Position numbers and translations under genes: made by a program. Shown piece by piece: positions 44,391 through 53,091 of a stretch of DNA of 64,000 nucleotides. The notes under the pieces were generated by a model. The model saw only the letters and a program-made list of their open reading frames with translations, had not been told where the DNA came from and searched no databases. The stretch is from Lachnospiraceae bacterium. GTDB taxonomy: Bacteria > Bacillota > Clostridia > Lachnospirales > Lachnospiraceae. Numbering within the stretch: position 1 is the first letter of the stretch; every line of letters starts with the position of its first letter. Location: contig JAAUZI010000094.1 in NCBI GenBank assembly GCA_014804645.1, positions 1 through 64,000 of the forward strand, in the 5' to 3' direction.

Positions 44391-44579
44391 ATGTCAGAAT
44401 TCCGTACACATGCAAAAAGGCTTTGGCAAGTGTTGTTTCTCGTGATGGCAGGTATGCTGTGTCTGGCCGCCTGCGGCAGGCAGGAGGGAGAATATGTAAA
44501 AGAGGAGACAACAGCTTCAGAGGCGGCCTGGAAAACAGCCGGGTACAGATGTATCTGGATGAACCCCAATAGAAAATAA
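44391..44579 (+). CDS. Small lipoprotein, 62 aa, possibly truncated
   Basis: ATG at 44391 with AAGGAG 13 bases upstream. Lipoprotein signal with LAAC (Cys near residue 28), leaving a mature peptide of only ~35 residues: CGRQEGEYVKEETTASEAAW and a short tail with WMNPNRK. It has its own promoter and terminator. The short tail after a normal lipoprotein start suggests the remnant of a longer lipoprotein, but no continuation was found in another frame before the terminator. Confidence 0.6.
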   Translation: MSEFRTHAKRLWQVLFLVMAGMLCLAACGRQEGEYVKEETTASEAAWKTAGYRCIWMNPNRK

Positions 44580-44595
44580 CCCCATAAAAGGGAGG

Positions 44596-44623
44596 ATGCC
44601 AAGGGAATTGCTTCCCTTGGCAT
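44596..44623. terminator. Terminator hairpin between convergent genes
   Basis: ATGCCAAGGGAA, loop TTGC, TTCCCTTGGCAT: twelve perfect pairs; A/T-rich sequence on the plus-strand side. It lies between the small lipoprotein and the minus-strand cyclophilin. Confidence 0.7.
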
Positions 44624-44791
44624 TATTATGAAAAAGTTTTATTATTAAACAGATAACTGTATTTAGCGGTGTTTTTCCTTTGTTTGATTATAGTATATGG
44701 GATAGAAATGTCCAAATCATTATGAGGATTTGAAAAAAAATTAAAGGTTTTGTAAACAAAATATGAACAACACCGACATAACAAATAAAAC

Positions 44792-45316
44792 TTAGAGCTT
44801 ATCCGGCTCCGGATATTCCACGCCGAAGGTATCGACGGTTACGCTCTTCATCACCTGATTTTCATAGGGTCTGTCGGATGCGCTGTCGGTGGAGACTTCA
44901 GCAATGCGGTTCACCACGTCCATGCCCTCGATCACTTTTCCGAAAGCAGCATAGCCGCCGTTCAGGTGGGGAGCACTCTTGTGCATAATGAAAAACTGGG
45001 AGCCTGCGGAGTCAGGCATCATGCTCCGGGCCATGGACAGTACGCCCGGCGTATGTTTTAAATCATTCTGGAAACCATTCTGAGCAAACTCGCCCTTGAT
45101 GCTGTAGCCGGGACCGCCCATGCCGCTGCCCTCGGGACAACCGCCCTGGATCATAAAGCCCTTGATAACTCTGTGAAAAATCAGGCCGTCATAAAAATGT
45201 TTCTGAATCAGGCTGATAAAGTTGTTCACGGAGGTGGGGGCAATCTCGGGGTACAGCTCGGCCTTGATCACGCCGCCGTCTTCCATGGTGATGGTTACGA
45301 TAGGATTCTGTGCCAT
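44792..45316 (-). CDS. Peptidyl-prolyl cis-trans isomerase, cyclophilin type
   Basis: 174 residues; ATG at 45316 with AAAGGTAG upstream. Cyclophilin core: FHRVIKGFMIQGGCPEG at ~48 (catalytic Arg), LSMARSMMPDSAGSQFFI at ~93, LNGGYAAFGKVIEGMDVV at ~117. No signal peptide, so cytoplasmic. It speeds proline isomerisation in protein folding. Single gene, divergent from the acetyltransferase. Confidence 0.96.
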   Translation of the reverse strand: MAQNPIVTITMEDGGVIKAELYPEIAPTSVNNFISLIQKHFYDGLIFHRVIKGFMIQGGCPEGSGMGGPGYSIKGEFAQNGFQNDLKHTPGVLSMARSMMPDSAGSQFFIMHKSAPHLNGGYAAFGKVIEGMDVVNRIAEVSTDSASDRPYENQVMKSVTVDTFGVEYPEPDKL

Positions 45317-45343
45317 AATTTTCTACCTTTCTGAATGAAATTT

Positions 45344-45352
45344 TGTTATAAT
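45344..45352 (+). promoter_or_regulatory. Extended -10 promoter of the acetyltransferase gene
   Basis: TGT directly before TATAAT (45347-45352), about 88 nt upstream of the start at 45440. On the minus strand the same region may serve the cyclophilin gene (TATAAC), without a clear -35. Confidence 0.4.
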
Positions 45353-45439
45353 GATTCCAGAAATAATGATAGCCTAAAAATTCCCGGACGTAAAGCCCTT
45401 TTTGCAAAAGCTTACCGTTCGGGCCAAGCGGAGGAGACA

Positions 45440-46405
45440 ATGGGACAGGAGATTGTGCAGGGCGTCCTTTATCTGAAAAAATGTGTGGTGGCGCTGCGGT
45501 GGGTGGAAAGACTGGCGGCGCTGACGCCGCTGTGCGAACGGATGGTGGAGTCGGGGATCGACTGCCGGGTGATGCTGTCCGAGGAGCTGCCGCAGTTTAG
45601 GAGAGGGTCAGAGGAGGAGCAGGGAATATTGTATCTGACAGATGATCCCCAGGTATATGCCGACCTGGCCTCGGAGACTGACCGGGAGCCGCCGGTGCTG
45701 ATATACCTCCACTCCGACAATGAAGACCATGATTTTGGCGACGCCCGGTATGCGCTGGAGGAGCCGGAGGAGACGGAGCCCGAGTATCTGGAACGGGTCT
45801 ACAGGCGCTGCCGCGATCTGCCGTGGGAGATTCTCGTCACAGAGCGCTGCTGGTTGAGAGAGACGGTGGAGGAGGACGTGGACAGTTTCTGGGAAATGTA
45901 CCAGGCCCCGGAGCTGACCCGGTACACGGAGCGGCTATACCCCACCCCGGAGGCAGAGCGGGGCTATGTGCGGGACTACCGCAGGCTGGTCTACTCTTTT
46001 TATGAGTACGGGGTGTGGACGGTGCTGGACCGCCGCAGCGGCGCCATAGTGGGCAGAGCGGGCCTGAGTGTCCGAGAGGGATATGATCTGCCGGAGCTGG
46101 GCTTTGTCATCGGCCGCGAGTGGCAGGGCCGGGGACTGGCCGGAGAGGTGTGCAGGGGGATTTTGTTTTATGCCCGACAGCAGCTGGGATTTGAGCGGAT
46201 ACAGGCGCTGGTGCATGAGGAAAATGCCGTGTCCCTGCATCTGTGTCGGGAGCTGGGATTTCGGGAACAGAAACCGCCTGCTGCCGCGGATATTTGCTCC
46301 GGGCAGCAGGCGGGGGAAGAATCTCAGATTCCGCTGGTGGAGATGGAACAGAACGGACAGCGCGAAAGGTTTGTCTATATGGTTTCTTATGAGCCTGTGG
46401 ACTGA
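45440..46405 (+). CDS. GNAT N-acetyltransferase with N-terminal extension
   Basis: 321 residues from ATG at 45440 (GGAGGAG upstream; the frame is open to 45335 but without a site). Residues ~1-125 are an acidic domain of unknown type. Residues ~130-300 are a RimJ/RimL-like GNAT domain: LRETVEEDVDSFWEMYQAPE, then GRAGLSVREGYDLPELGFVI and the acetyl-CoA loop GREWQGRGLAGEV, ending with HEENAVSLHLCRELGFRE. It transfers acetyl from acetyl-CoA to an amine, substrate unknown. Its 3' end overlaps that of the convergent ABC permease gene by 19 bases. Confidence 0.88.
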   Translation: MGQEIVQGVLYLKKCVVALRWVERLAALTPLCERMVESGIDCRVMLSEELPQFRRGSEEEQGILYLTDDPQVYADLASETDREPPVLIYLHSDNEDHDFGDARYALEEPEETEPEYLERVYRRCRDLPWEILVTERCWLRETVEEDVDSFWEMYQAPELTRYTERLYPTPEAERGYVRDYRRLVYSFYEYGVWTVLDRRSGAIVGRAGLSVREGYDLPELGFVIGREWQGRGLAGEVCRGILFYARQQLGFERIQALVHEENAVSLHLCRELGFREQKPPAAADICSGQQAGEESQIPLVEMEQNGQRERFVYMVSYEPVD

Positions 46406-47160
46406 TAGTTTCGCCGTCCCAGCCGGTAAAGCACACAGGCGGGTATCAGAAACAACAGAGATAAAAGCGGCGCAAGTTCATACAGGAGGCTGTTCTCCCG
46501 GTCCAGCAGATAGAGCAGGGGATAGTACTGAACCAGCGCCAGAGGGACCACAAAGGTCAGCAGTCGAAGAACTGTTTTGCCGTACACGGAGAAGGGGTAT
46601 TTCCCGAACTGCCGCATGCCGTAAGTCAGTATATTCAGGCAGTCCAGGGACTGCAGGGTAAAAAAGGAAAATGCGGCAATAATCAGGAACAGACAGAAGA
46701 ACACCACACTGCCGCAGGCGGTCATCATACCCAGAACCAATATTTTTTGCCAGGTCCATGACACTCCGCTGGCGGGAATGGCAATGCACAGCACCACCAC
46801 CGCCTGAGCCAGCAGTCCCACACGGGACAGATCCATGTTGGGCACAATGACCTGACCGATCACGCTCCTGGGTCTCACCAGAATCCGGTCCAGCTCTCCC
46901 TGCCGCAGCATTCCGGGAAAAGCTGCCAGTCCTCCGCCCACCAGTTCCCCGATGCTGAAGGACATCATAATCACGGAAAAGCAAAGCAGCACCTGCCCAT
47001 AAGAAAAATCATCTACTCCGTCAATCCGCTCAAACAGAAACTTAATGCCGAAAAACATGGTAAAGGCTGTCAAAAATTGTCCCAGAGCAGTGAGCAGAAA
47101 GGAAACCTTGTACTGCATCTGGCTCTTCAATTCCATCATAAAGTATTTCAAGTAAACCAT
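46387..47160 (-). CDS. ABC-2 type exporter permease, subunit B
   Basis: 257 residues from ATG at 47160 (GGGAGG ten bases upstream). Six predicted membrane helices; FPGMLRQGELDRILVRPRSV at ~80 is typical of the ABC-2 (DUF990-like) permeases that come as unequal pairs with one ATPase. The preceding permease stops at 47163, two bases before this start, and the ATPase lies upstream of that, so this is the last gene of a three-gene operon. The substrate is unknown; lipid, peptide or polysaccharide export have been proposed for relatives. The 3' end overlaps the acetyltransferase gene. Confidence 0.9.
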   Translation of the reverse strand: MVYLKYFMMELKSQMQYKVSFLLTALGQFLTAFTMFFGIKFLFERIDGVDDFSYGQVLLCFSVIMMSFSIGELVGGGLAAFPGMLRQGELDRILVRPRSVIGQVIVPNMDLSRVGLLAQAVVVLCIAIPASGVSWTWQKILVLGMMTACGSVVFFCLFLIIAAFSFFTLQSLDCLNILTYGMRQFGKYPFSVYGKTVLRLLTFVVPLALVQYYPLLYLLDRENSLLYELAPLLSLLFLIPACVLYRLGRRNYQSTGS

Positions 47161-47162
47161 AA

Positions 47163-47978
47163 TCAACCTCCCTGTACGACTACTTTTTTCGTGGCCCGTC
47201 CCATGGCCGCCCGCCCCAAGACGATCAGCACAGCCAGCCAGAATATCTGGAAGACGATTCCCTTGACGGCGTCCATTCCCGCGATATTGCCGCAGAAAAT
47301 CCGTAGCGGCATATTTTGCATGGCGGCAAAGGGCAGCAGCTGTACCAGTTTCAGCACCCTTGCGGGAAAAAAGGGCAGCGGTATCACTCCACCGGAAAGA
47401 AAGTCAGTCACCGCCGTCACAATGATCCGTATCCCCCTCTGAGAGATCATATAAAAGAGGGAAATATACATCAGCATGGCAAACGCAACTGTCACTCCAA
47501 AGGCCAGTAGGGCCGACAGCAGAAAGAGGGAAAACTGTGCTGCCGACCGGGGCAGTGTCAGCTGAAAGGGCGCGGGCATGGCCAGTCCCAGTATCAGCAC
47601 CGGCAGACAGTTTATCAGGGCGAAGGATAGCCGATTGGATGCCGACTGACAGAACCACTTGCCGTAAAGGCTCATAGGGCGCACCAGATCATAGGCTACC
47701 GCTCCCGACTGGATAGTGCTGTAAATCTCACCGTCCGCAAACACCACACGAAACAGGACGATACAGGATTGATATACCCATATATAGGACACCATCTGGG
47801 AGAACTCCATGGGAAAATTGGCAAAGCCTGTGCGATAGAGAGCTTTATAGGCCAATATCTCCATCACAGCCCACATGAACCCCTTGGCAATCGTGCCCAG
47901 CACCGCCATACGGTACTGCAAATTTTGGTTGAAACGAATGCGGAACAGGGAAAAATATACCTTAATATTTGCTCTCAT
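47163..47978 (-). CDS. ABC-2 type exporter permease, subunit A
   Basis: 271 residues. Begins MRANIKVYFSLFRIRFNQNL; six membrane helices; GAVAYDLVRPMSLYGKWFCQ at ~95 corresponds to the RILVRPRS segment of the partner. The start overlaps the ATPase stop by four bases (47975-47978), so translation is coupled. Forms a heterodimer with the downstream permease and is powered by the upstream ATPase. Confidence 0.9.
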   Translation of the reverse strand: MRANIKVYFSLFRIRFNQNLQYRMAVLGTIAKGFMWAVMEILAYKALYRTGFANFPMEFSQMVSYIWVYQSCIVLFRVVFADGEIYSTIQSGAVAYDLVRPMSLYGKWFCQSASNRLSFALINCLPVLILGLAMPAPFQLTLPRSAAQFSLFLLSALLAFGVTVAFAMLMYISLFYMISQRGIRIIVTAVTDFLSGGVIPLPFFPARVLKLVQLLPFAAMQNMPLRIFCGNIAGMDAVKGIVFQIFWLAVLIVLGRAAMGRATKKVVVQGG

Positions 47979-48949
47979 AGTCTATACTCCTTATACAGCT
48001 GCGCCACCATCTCCTCTGTGGAGATGTCGGTGACCGATACATCCACCAGCTCTGTAGCGGCGGCGAAATAAGCGATTGCCTCCGATACGGGGATTTGGGA
48101 GGGCCTGAACCGGACAGTCAAATGCCCCTCCCCCGACTGAACCTGCTCCATATCCCCCCGCAGAGCCGGTGCGGTTCCCCGGTATTGTATTGCCATGGTC
48201 TTGGCGTCGGAGGTATGCTTCTTAAGCTGGGCAAGGTTTCCATCCAGCAGAATCCGTCCCTTGCCGATCAGCAAAACCCTCTCTGTCAACGCCTCGATAT
48301 CCTGCATATCATGGGTGGTCAGCACAATGGTGGTGCCTCTTTCCCGGTTAAGTTTTTTGATAAATTTCCTCACCGCGATTTTGGATACCGCATCCAGGCC
48401 GATAGTGGGTTCGTCCAGAAATAACAACTTGGGATTATGCAGCAGGGAGGCAGCTATCTCACACCGCATTTTCTGACCCAGACTCAGGTTTCTGGCGGGT
48501 GTCTTCAAGATTTCTCCCAGGTCCAGCAGTTCGCTCAATTCATGGACATTTTTGCGATAGACGCCCTCGTCCACCCGGTAGATATCCCGGATCAGCTCAA
48601 AGCTGTCAATAACCGGCACATCCCACCAGAGCTGTCCCCTCTGGCCAAATACCACGCCGATATTCCGCACATGAGCAACCCGTTCCTGATAGGGAATCCT
48701 GCCGTCAATCACGCACTGTCCGCTGTCCGGCGTCAGTATCCCGCACATAATCTTGATAGTGGTACTTTTTCCTGCCCCGTTGGGACCGATGTATCCCACC
48801 ATTTCTCCGTCTCCGATTGTAAAATTCACATCGCTTAAGGCGTGGATGGTCTCATATTCCCTGTGAAAAAAAGCCTTCAGCGCATTTCCCATGCCCGCCT
48901 GCCTTTTGGCTATGCGGTATGTCTTGTCTATATGTTGAAATTCGATCAT
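47975..48949 (-). CDS. ABC-2 exporter ATP-binding protein
   Basis: 324 residues from ATG at 48949 (AAGGAGG seven bases upstream; the long open extension is AT-rich and not coding-like). Walker A GPNGAGKSTTIK at ~56, Q-loop VVFGQRGQLWWDVP at ~100, signature LSLGQKMRCEIAASLL at ~150, Walker B LLFLDEPTIGLD, and H-loop TTHDMQD. The long C-terminal part (~240-324) is typical of exporters of this group. The QRGQLWWD Q-loop is characteristic of the ABC-2/DUF990 subfamily. Confidence 0.95.
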   Translation of the reverse strand: MIEFQHIDKTYRIAKRQAGMGNALKAFFHREYETIHALSDVNFTIGDGEMVGYIGPNGAGKSTTIKIMCGILTPDSGQCVIDGRIPYQERVAHVRNIGVVFGQRGQLWWDVPVIDSFELIRDIYRVDEGVYRKNVHELSELLDLGEILKTPARNLSLGQKMRCEIAASLLHNPKLLFLDEPTIGLDAVSKIAVRKFIKKLNRERGTTIVLTTHDMQDIEALTERVLLIGKGRILLDGNLAQLKKHTSDAKTMAIQYRGTAPALRGDMEQVQSGEGHLTVRFRPSQIPVSEAIAYFAAATELVDVSVTDISTEEMVAQLYKEYRL

Positions 48950-49277
48950 GACAACCTCCTTCTGTGGATTAATCGTTTTTCCCGGGATGAAAAAAATATA
49001 GCATTTTTTATAAAAAAAGAGTAGACTTGTATTTATTTTTGTAGTAAGATTTATAATTAGGAACGCCAAAAATAGTTTACAGTATTGCGGCGGCATAAAT
49101 ACGAATATACGAACATGCGACAAATCTCATTCTCCGCAATTCGCTCCATATCCTCATAGAAGAAAACGATATACTTTTTATCGAAAATTCAGAGTTATAC
49201 CACTTTTTTGTTGTAAAACAGAGAGGGCTATGTTAGTATGAATACGCAGGTCTTGATGAGGAGGCGGCAAAAGTACT
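48950..49277. other. Divergent intergenic region
   Basis: About 330 AT-rich bases between the ABC ATPase (minus) and the MATE gene (plus). A possible plus-strand promoter is TTGTAA (49211-49216), 17 nt, TAGTAT (49234-49239). No clear minus-strand promoter, hairpin or reading frame was found. Confidence 0.4.
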
Positions 49278-50639
49278 ATGGAATCACCGGATATGAGTTT
49301 TCAAAAAGAAAATGCCATTACAGAGGGCGTGATCTGGAAACAGATCCTGCTCTTTTTCTTCCCAATTTTGTTCGGGACTTTTTTTCAGCAGTTGTACAAT
49401 GCGGCGGACGCTCTGATCGTGGGGCGTTTCGTGGGCAAGGAGGCCCTGTCCGCAGTGGGCGGAGGCACCGGCACAGTGATTAATCTGCTGGTGGGCTTTT
49501 TCGTTGGACTGGCCAGCGGCGCCACGGTGATTATCTCTCAGTATTACGGGGCAAAGAGAGGAGAGATGGTGAGCTATGCGGTGCATACCGCTCTGGCTTT
49601 CAGTCTGGTTGGCGGCCTGGTCATGATGGTCGGCGGCCTGCTGACAGCGCCCTGGATTCTGCAGGTCATGAATACGCCGGCGGACGTGCTGGAACCGGCC
49701 ACACTGTACATACGGATCTATTTTCTGGGAATGACAGGCAATTTGGTCTACAATGTAGGATCGGGCATTCTGCGGGCCGTAGGGGATTCCCGCCGTCCGC
49801 TGTATTTTCTGATCGTCAGCTGCTTGACCAATATTGTGCTGGACATTCTGCTGGTGGTGGCGCTGCAAATGGGGGTGGCGGGAGCAGCTCTGGCCACAAT
49901 ACTGTCTCAGCTGCTCAGTGCGGTACTGGTGATCTGGGTGCTGATGCGCACTGGAGATATGCATCGGCTGGAGCTCAGAAAGATCGGTTTTGACAAGCGC
50001 ATGTTCAGGCGTATTATTCGGATTGGTTTTCCGGCGGGATTGCAGTCCGTTATGTACAGCCTGTCCAATATCATCATTCAGACGGCCATAAACGGCCAGG
50101 GTACAGACACTGTGGCGGCATGGACTGTATATGGCAAGATAGACGTAGTGTTCTGGATGATTGTAAGCGCCTTTGGCATTGCCATTACCACCTTTGTGGG
50201 ACAAAATTACGGCGCCGGAAAGATTGACCGTGTTCAAAAAGGGATACGCAGCTGTCTGGGTATGACTGTGATGTCAACAGTGGTGGTATCCACTCTGCTG
50301 TATCTGACCTGCGGAGTAATCTACACCTTATTTACCGATGACGCTGAGGTACTGCGTATCGGGGTGGAGATGACCCGTTTTCTGGTGCCTACCTATATCA
50401 CGTATATCTGTATTGAGATTCTCTCCGGCGCTCTGCGGGGAGTGGGGGATTGCTGGATACCCACACTGATCTGCCTGACGGGAGTGTGCCTGATCCGCGT
50501 GGTCTGGATTGTGGCGGCTGTGCCCAGGTTCCCCGGCATCCGCTCCATTATTTTCAGTTATCCGCTGACATGGGTGATTACTACGATTCTCTTTGGCATA
50601 TACTACTGCTTTTTTAGCAAGATACGACGTGGTCGTTAG
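49278..50639 (+). CDS. MATE family efflux transporter
   Basis: 453 residues; ATG at 49278 with AGGAGGCGG upstream. Twelve membrane helices in two six-helix halves. Half 1 has FFFPILFGTFFQQLYNAADA and GRFVGKEALSAVGGGTG, half 2 has GFPAGLQSVMYSLSNIIIQT and GQNYGAGKIDRVQKG. These mark the NorM/DinF-like MATE class, which exports cationic drugs or metabolites in exchange for Na+ or H+. The following lipoprotein gene starts 35 nt later and may be cotranscribed. Confidence 0.95.
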   Translation: MESPDMSFQKENAITEGVIWKQILLFFFPILFGTFFQQLYNAADALIVGRFVGKEALSAVGGGTGTVINLLVGFFVGLASGATVIISQYYGAKRGEMVSYAVHTALAFSLVGGLVMMVGGLLTAPWILQVMNTPADVLEPATLYIRIYFLGMTGNLVYNVGSGILRAVGDSRRPLYFLIVSCLTNIVLDILLVVALQMGVAGAALATILSQLLSAVLVIWVLMRTGDMHRLELRKIGFDKRMFRRIIRIGFPAGLQSVMYSLSNIIIQTAINGQGTDTVAAWTVYGKIDVVFWMIVSAFGIAITTFVGQNYGAGKIDRVQKGIRSCLGMTVMSTVVVSTLLYLTCGVIYTLFTDDAEVLRIGVEMTRFLVPTYITYICIEILSGALRGVGDCWIPTLICLTGVCLIRVVWIVAAVPRFPGIRSIIFSYPLTWVITTILFGIYYCFFSKIRRGR

Positions 50640-50674
50640 TGAGTATAAATCTAAAAGGGAGGACGGAGATCAAT

Positions 50675-52873
50675 ATGAGAAAAAGGTTTCTGCCGATAAT
50701 TCTGTGCGCTTTTCTGTTGGTGTTGTTCGGCTGCGGCCGTGAGACGGAGCCGCAGGAGAGTGGTGAACAGTCGGAATACTATGAGAATTCACTGGTTTTT
50801 CGGCTGCCGGATAAACACTGTCCCTTTACCCTGGTGGGGGTCAGCGATGCCCATTTCTACTACTGGCACAGGGAGCTTGTGGGCAGTGGGGAGGAGTATT
50901 CGGAGAATATTGTCTTTTACAGGCAGGCGCTGGAAAGAGGCAGCGAACCGATTCGCATGGAACTGCCGTCAGAAAATCTTCTGCTGCGCAATTCCCGTAT
51001 TTTCACGGACTCGGAGGGGCAGGACACCATCTATCTGCTGCTGGGGGAGGAGAAGGACGGAAAGCTCAGCTATTCTCTGGCAGGTTATGACACGGAGGGC
51101 AGATTTTTGGAGGAGGTCGCCCTGCAGGATTCAAAGACAGCGGGGGATTATCCCGAGTCCTTTCTGAAATTGCAGGACGGCAGTTTTGCCGTGATTACCA
51201 AAAAATATTTCTTTGTGACGGATTCTAACGGAGAGACATTGTTTTCCCTGCCCTGTCCCGGTGCACAGTTCCGGGGGCTGGTGGAGATTTCGGAGAATAA
51301 GGTGGGAGTGTCCTATGCAGAGGAAGATGACAAGAGTGTCAAATTTGCAATTGTGGACTGCGGCGCCGGGACCATATCGGGGAAAGTCTCTATCACCGGG
51401 GACGGCAACCATCTGTGTCTGGGACAGGGAACCGTAGTCTATGTGGACGAGACGGCTATCTGCCAGTATGACCTGACAACAGCCGCCACAAGCCGGGTGG
51501 TCAGCCTGGAGGGGCGCAATATAGACACCTATCAGATCGTGGACATGCGCACCTCCGGAAACGCTTTTCACCTGTTTGGTTACAGCACGGATATGAATGC
51601 GGCCAAGTACATTACCTATACAACGGAAAAGGGAGACGAGTCTGTCGGCGGGGAGGAAGACTCTCTGCCGGACCCGGAAAAATATGATGCCTATGGGCGC
51701 CGCTATATATATCTGTATGACTTTTCGGGGGACTGGCCCAAGGACAGCACCAATCCCATCGACGCTTTCAATGAACAGAGCGACCACTATCAGGTAGTGC
51801 TTAAGGACTACCAATACGGTGACGCCTATGGGTATGATGTGGCCAAGATAGTGGCATCAGGCGACTATCCCGATCTGATTTTTTCCACATATAATTCGCT
51901 GATTGCGTCGCTTCAGGAAAAGGGTGTTCTGGAGGATCTCACCCCCTATATCGACAACTCCGAGAATCTGTCTCTGGAGGATCTGTCGGAGAGTATAGTA
52001 GCTGCCTATACAGACCGGGGCAGACTTTTTGCCCTTCCGAATAATTATAGTCTGGGCGCATTCTGGGGGGACCATGAGCAGTTGGGCGAGGCCGGATGGA
52101 CGGTGGATGAATTTCTGGACTGGCTGGCGGAGGACCCCAATGCGGGCGCGCCGCTGGTGGGTACTCGGAAGGCTGTCTATGACGCCTGTATACCGACGGT
52201 TCTGGACATGTGCATTGACCAGGAAAACGGGCAGGCCTATTTTGATGGGGAGGCGTTTCAGTCTTTCATAACCAAATTAAAGGCGCTTAACAGAAAGGAT
52301 TCCTACACCCGCGAGGAGGGTATACAGATGATGGAGGAGATGGAGGGGAGTACTTATTACCTGAGTGACTATATCTATCTCACCACAATCGCCAGAGAAG
52401 AGAGTACCCGGGGGAGGGAACTGGTGATTAAGGGATACCCCAGCGTGGATGGGCAGCCGTTGGCATACATCAACTCGCCCGCCCTGAGCATTATGAGTAC
52501 CAGTGAGGTCAAGGAGGGGGCGTATGAATTTCTGGAGTTCTATGTCTTGTATATGAACGATACCATTGCCCAGATCATGGATAAGATTGGCAGTCTGTGG
52601 ACGGTAGAACGGTATCTGGAGCAGAACAGGGAGTCACTCCTCTTGGCGGACCCGGATATGGGAGCGCCCTGTACCTATTCGGAAAGGCAGCTGGATGAGG
52701 TTACGGATTTTATTCAGTACGCCGTGTTAAGGGATTATAGCCGGAAGGACTTGGAGGAGATGATATGGGAGGAGCTGGGTCCGTTTTTGGAGGGCCAGAA
52801 GGATGCGGATACGGTATGCGGTATCATTCAGAGCAGGGTACAATCGTATCTGCAGGAACATAACGCAAAATAA
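50675..52873 (+). CDS. Propeller/solute-binding-type lipoprotein, copy 3
   Basis: About 732 residues from ATG at 50675 (GGACGGAG seven bases upstream; the frame is open to 50639). Lipobox LFGC near residue 19. Residues ~35-345 are propeller-like (VGVSDAHFYYWHRELVG, LGEEKDGKLSYSLAGYD, KLQDGSFAVITKKYFFV). Residues ~350-730 are solute-binding-like (NPIDAFNEQSDHYQVVLKDY, then LEDLTPYIDNSENLSLEDLS, then VKEGAYEFLEFYVLYM). Same architecture as the two lipoproteins at 23.7 and 26.3 kb, but without a small Cys-rich gene; it follows a MATE pump instead. Confidence 0.8.
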   Translation: MRKRFLPIILCAFLLVLFGCGRETEPQESGEQSEYYENSLVFRLPDKHCPFTLVGVSDAHFYYWHRELVGSGEEYSENIVFYRQALERGSEPIRMELPSENLLLRNSRIFTDSEGQDTIYLLLGEEKDGKLSYSLAGYDTEGRFLEEVALQDSKTAGDYPESFLKLQDGSFAVITKKYFFVTDSNGETLFSLPCPGAQFRGLVEISENKVGVSYAEEDDKSVKFAIVDCGAGTISGKVSITGDGNHLCLGQGTVVYVDETAICQYDLTTAATSRVVSLEGRNIDTYQIVDMRTSGNAFHLFGYSTDMNAAKYITYTTEKGDESVGGEEDSLPDPEKYDAYGRRYIYLYDFSGDWPKDSTNPIDAFNEQSDHYQVVLKDYQYGDAYGYDVAKIVASGDYPDLIFSTYNSLIASLQEKGVLEDLTPYIDNSENLSLEDLSESIVAAYTDRGRLFALPNNYSLGAFWGDHEQLGEAGWTVDEFLDWLAEDPNAGAPLVGTRKAVYDACIPTVLDMCIDQENGQAYFDGEAFQSFITKLKALNRKDSYTREEGIQMMEEMEGSTYYLSDYIYLTTIAREESTRGRELVIKGYPSVDGQPLAYINSPALSIMSTSEVKEGAYEFLEFYVLYMNDTIAQIMDKIGSLWTVERYLEQNRESLLLADPDMGAPCTYSERQLDEVTDFIQYAVLRDYSRKDLEEMIWEELGPFLEGQKDADTVCGIIQSRVQSYLQEHNAK

Positions 52874-52882
52874 ATTTAGTGC

Positions 52883-52911
52883 TTGACACACGGTTTATCC
52901 GGTGCTATACT
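52883..52911 (+). promoter_or_regulatory. Promoter of the amt leader
   Basis: TTGACA (52883-52888), 17-nt spacer, TATACT (52906-52911). The transcript would begin near 52918, about 175 nt ahead of the amt start. Confidence 0.85.
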
Positions 52912-52925
52912 CACTTCCGTAAAGC

Positions 52926-52958
52926 AAAGGCGCTTTGGAGAGATCCAAGGCGCTTTTT
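52926..52958 (+). terminator. Leader terminator 1 of amt
   Basis: AAAGGCGCTTTGGA (52926-52939), loop GAGA, TCCAAGGCGCTTT and T-run (52944-52958), 13-14 pairs with two G-U. It begins within ten bases of the expected transcription start. Confidence 0.7.
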
Positions 52959-53074
52959 CCATATTCCGGCGGAATAACTGTGCGCACGGTCGGAATATGG
53001 CACATCAAAGAGTTACGATGCAATGGGGCATCCATGAAAAAAGTCCCGGCATCTTTTTTTATGTGTAACTCTAA
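52959..53074 (+). promoter_or_regulatory. Structured amt leader with second terminator-like hairpin
   Basis: CCATATTCCG (52959-52968) pairs with CGGAATATGG (52991-53000). Then AGTTAC (53011-53016) and GATGC (53017-53021) can pair with GCATC (53049-53053), followed by seven T, and GTAACT (53065-53070). GATGC can alternatively pair with the nearer GGCATC (53027-53032), a possible antiterminator. Together with terminator 1 this looks like tandem attenuation, but no trigger is identified. Confidence 0.5.
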
Positions 53075-53091
53075 TATGAGGAGGAAATATT

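Noticed and set aside
48950-49123. N-terminal extension of the ABC-2 ATPase into the intergenic region
   Set aside because: The extension is AT-rich and Phe/Ile-rich with no coding character; AAGGAGG and the family N-terminus mark the start at 48949.
52883-53091. Small coding genes of about 60 codons in the amt leader
   Set aside because: The frames run through the terminator and helix structures, lack ribosome binding sites, and show no protein-like composition.
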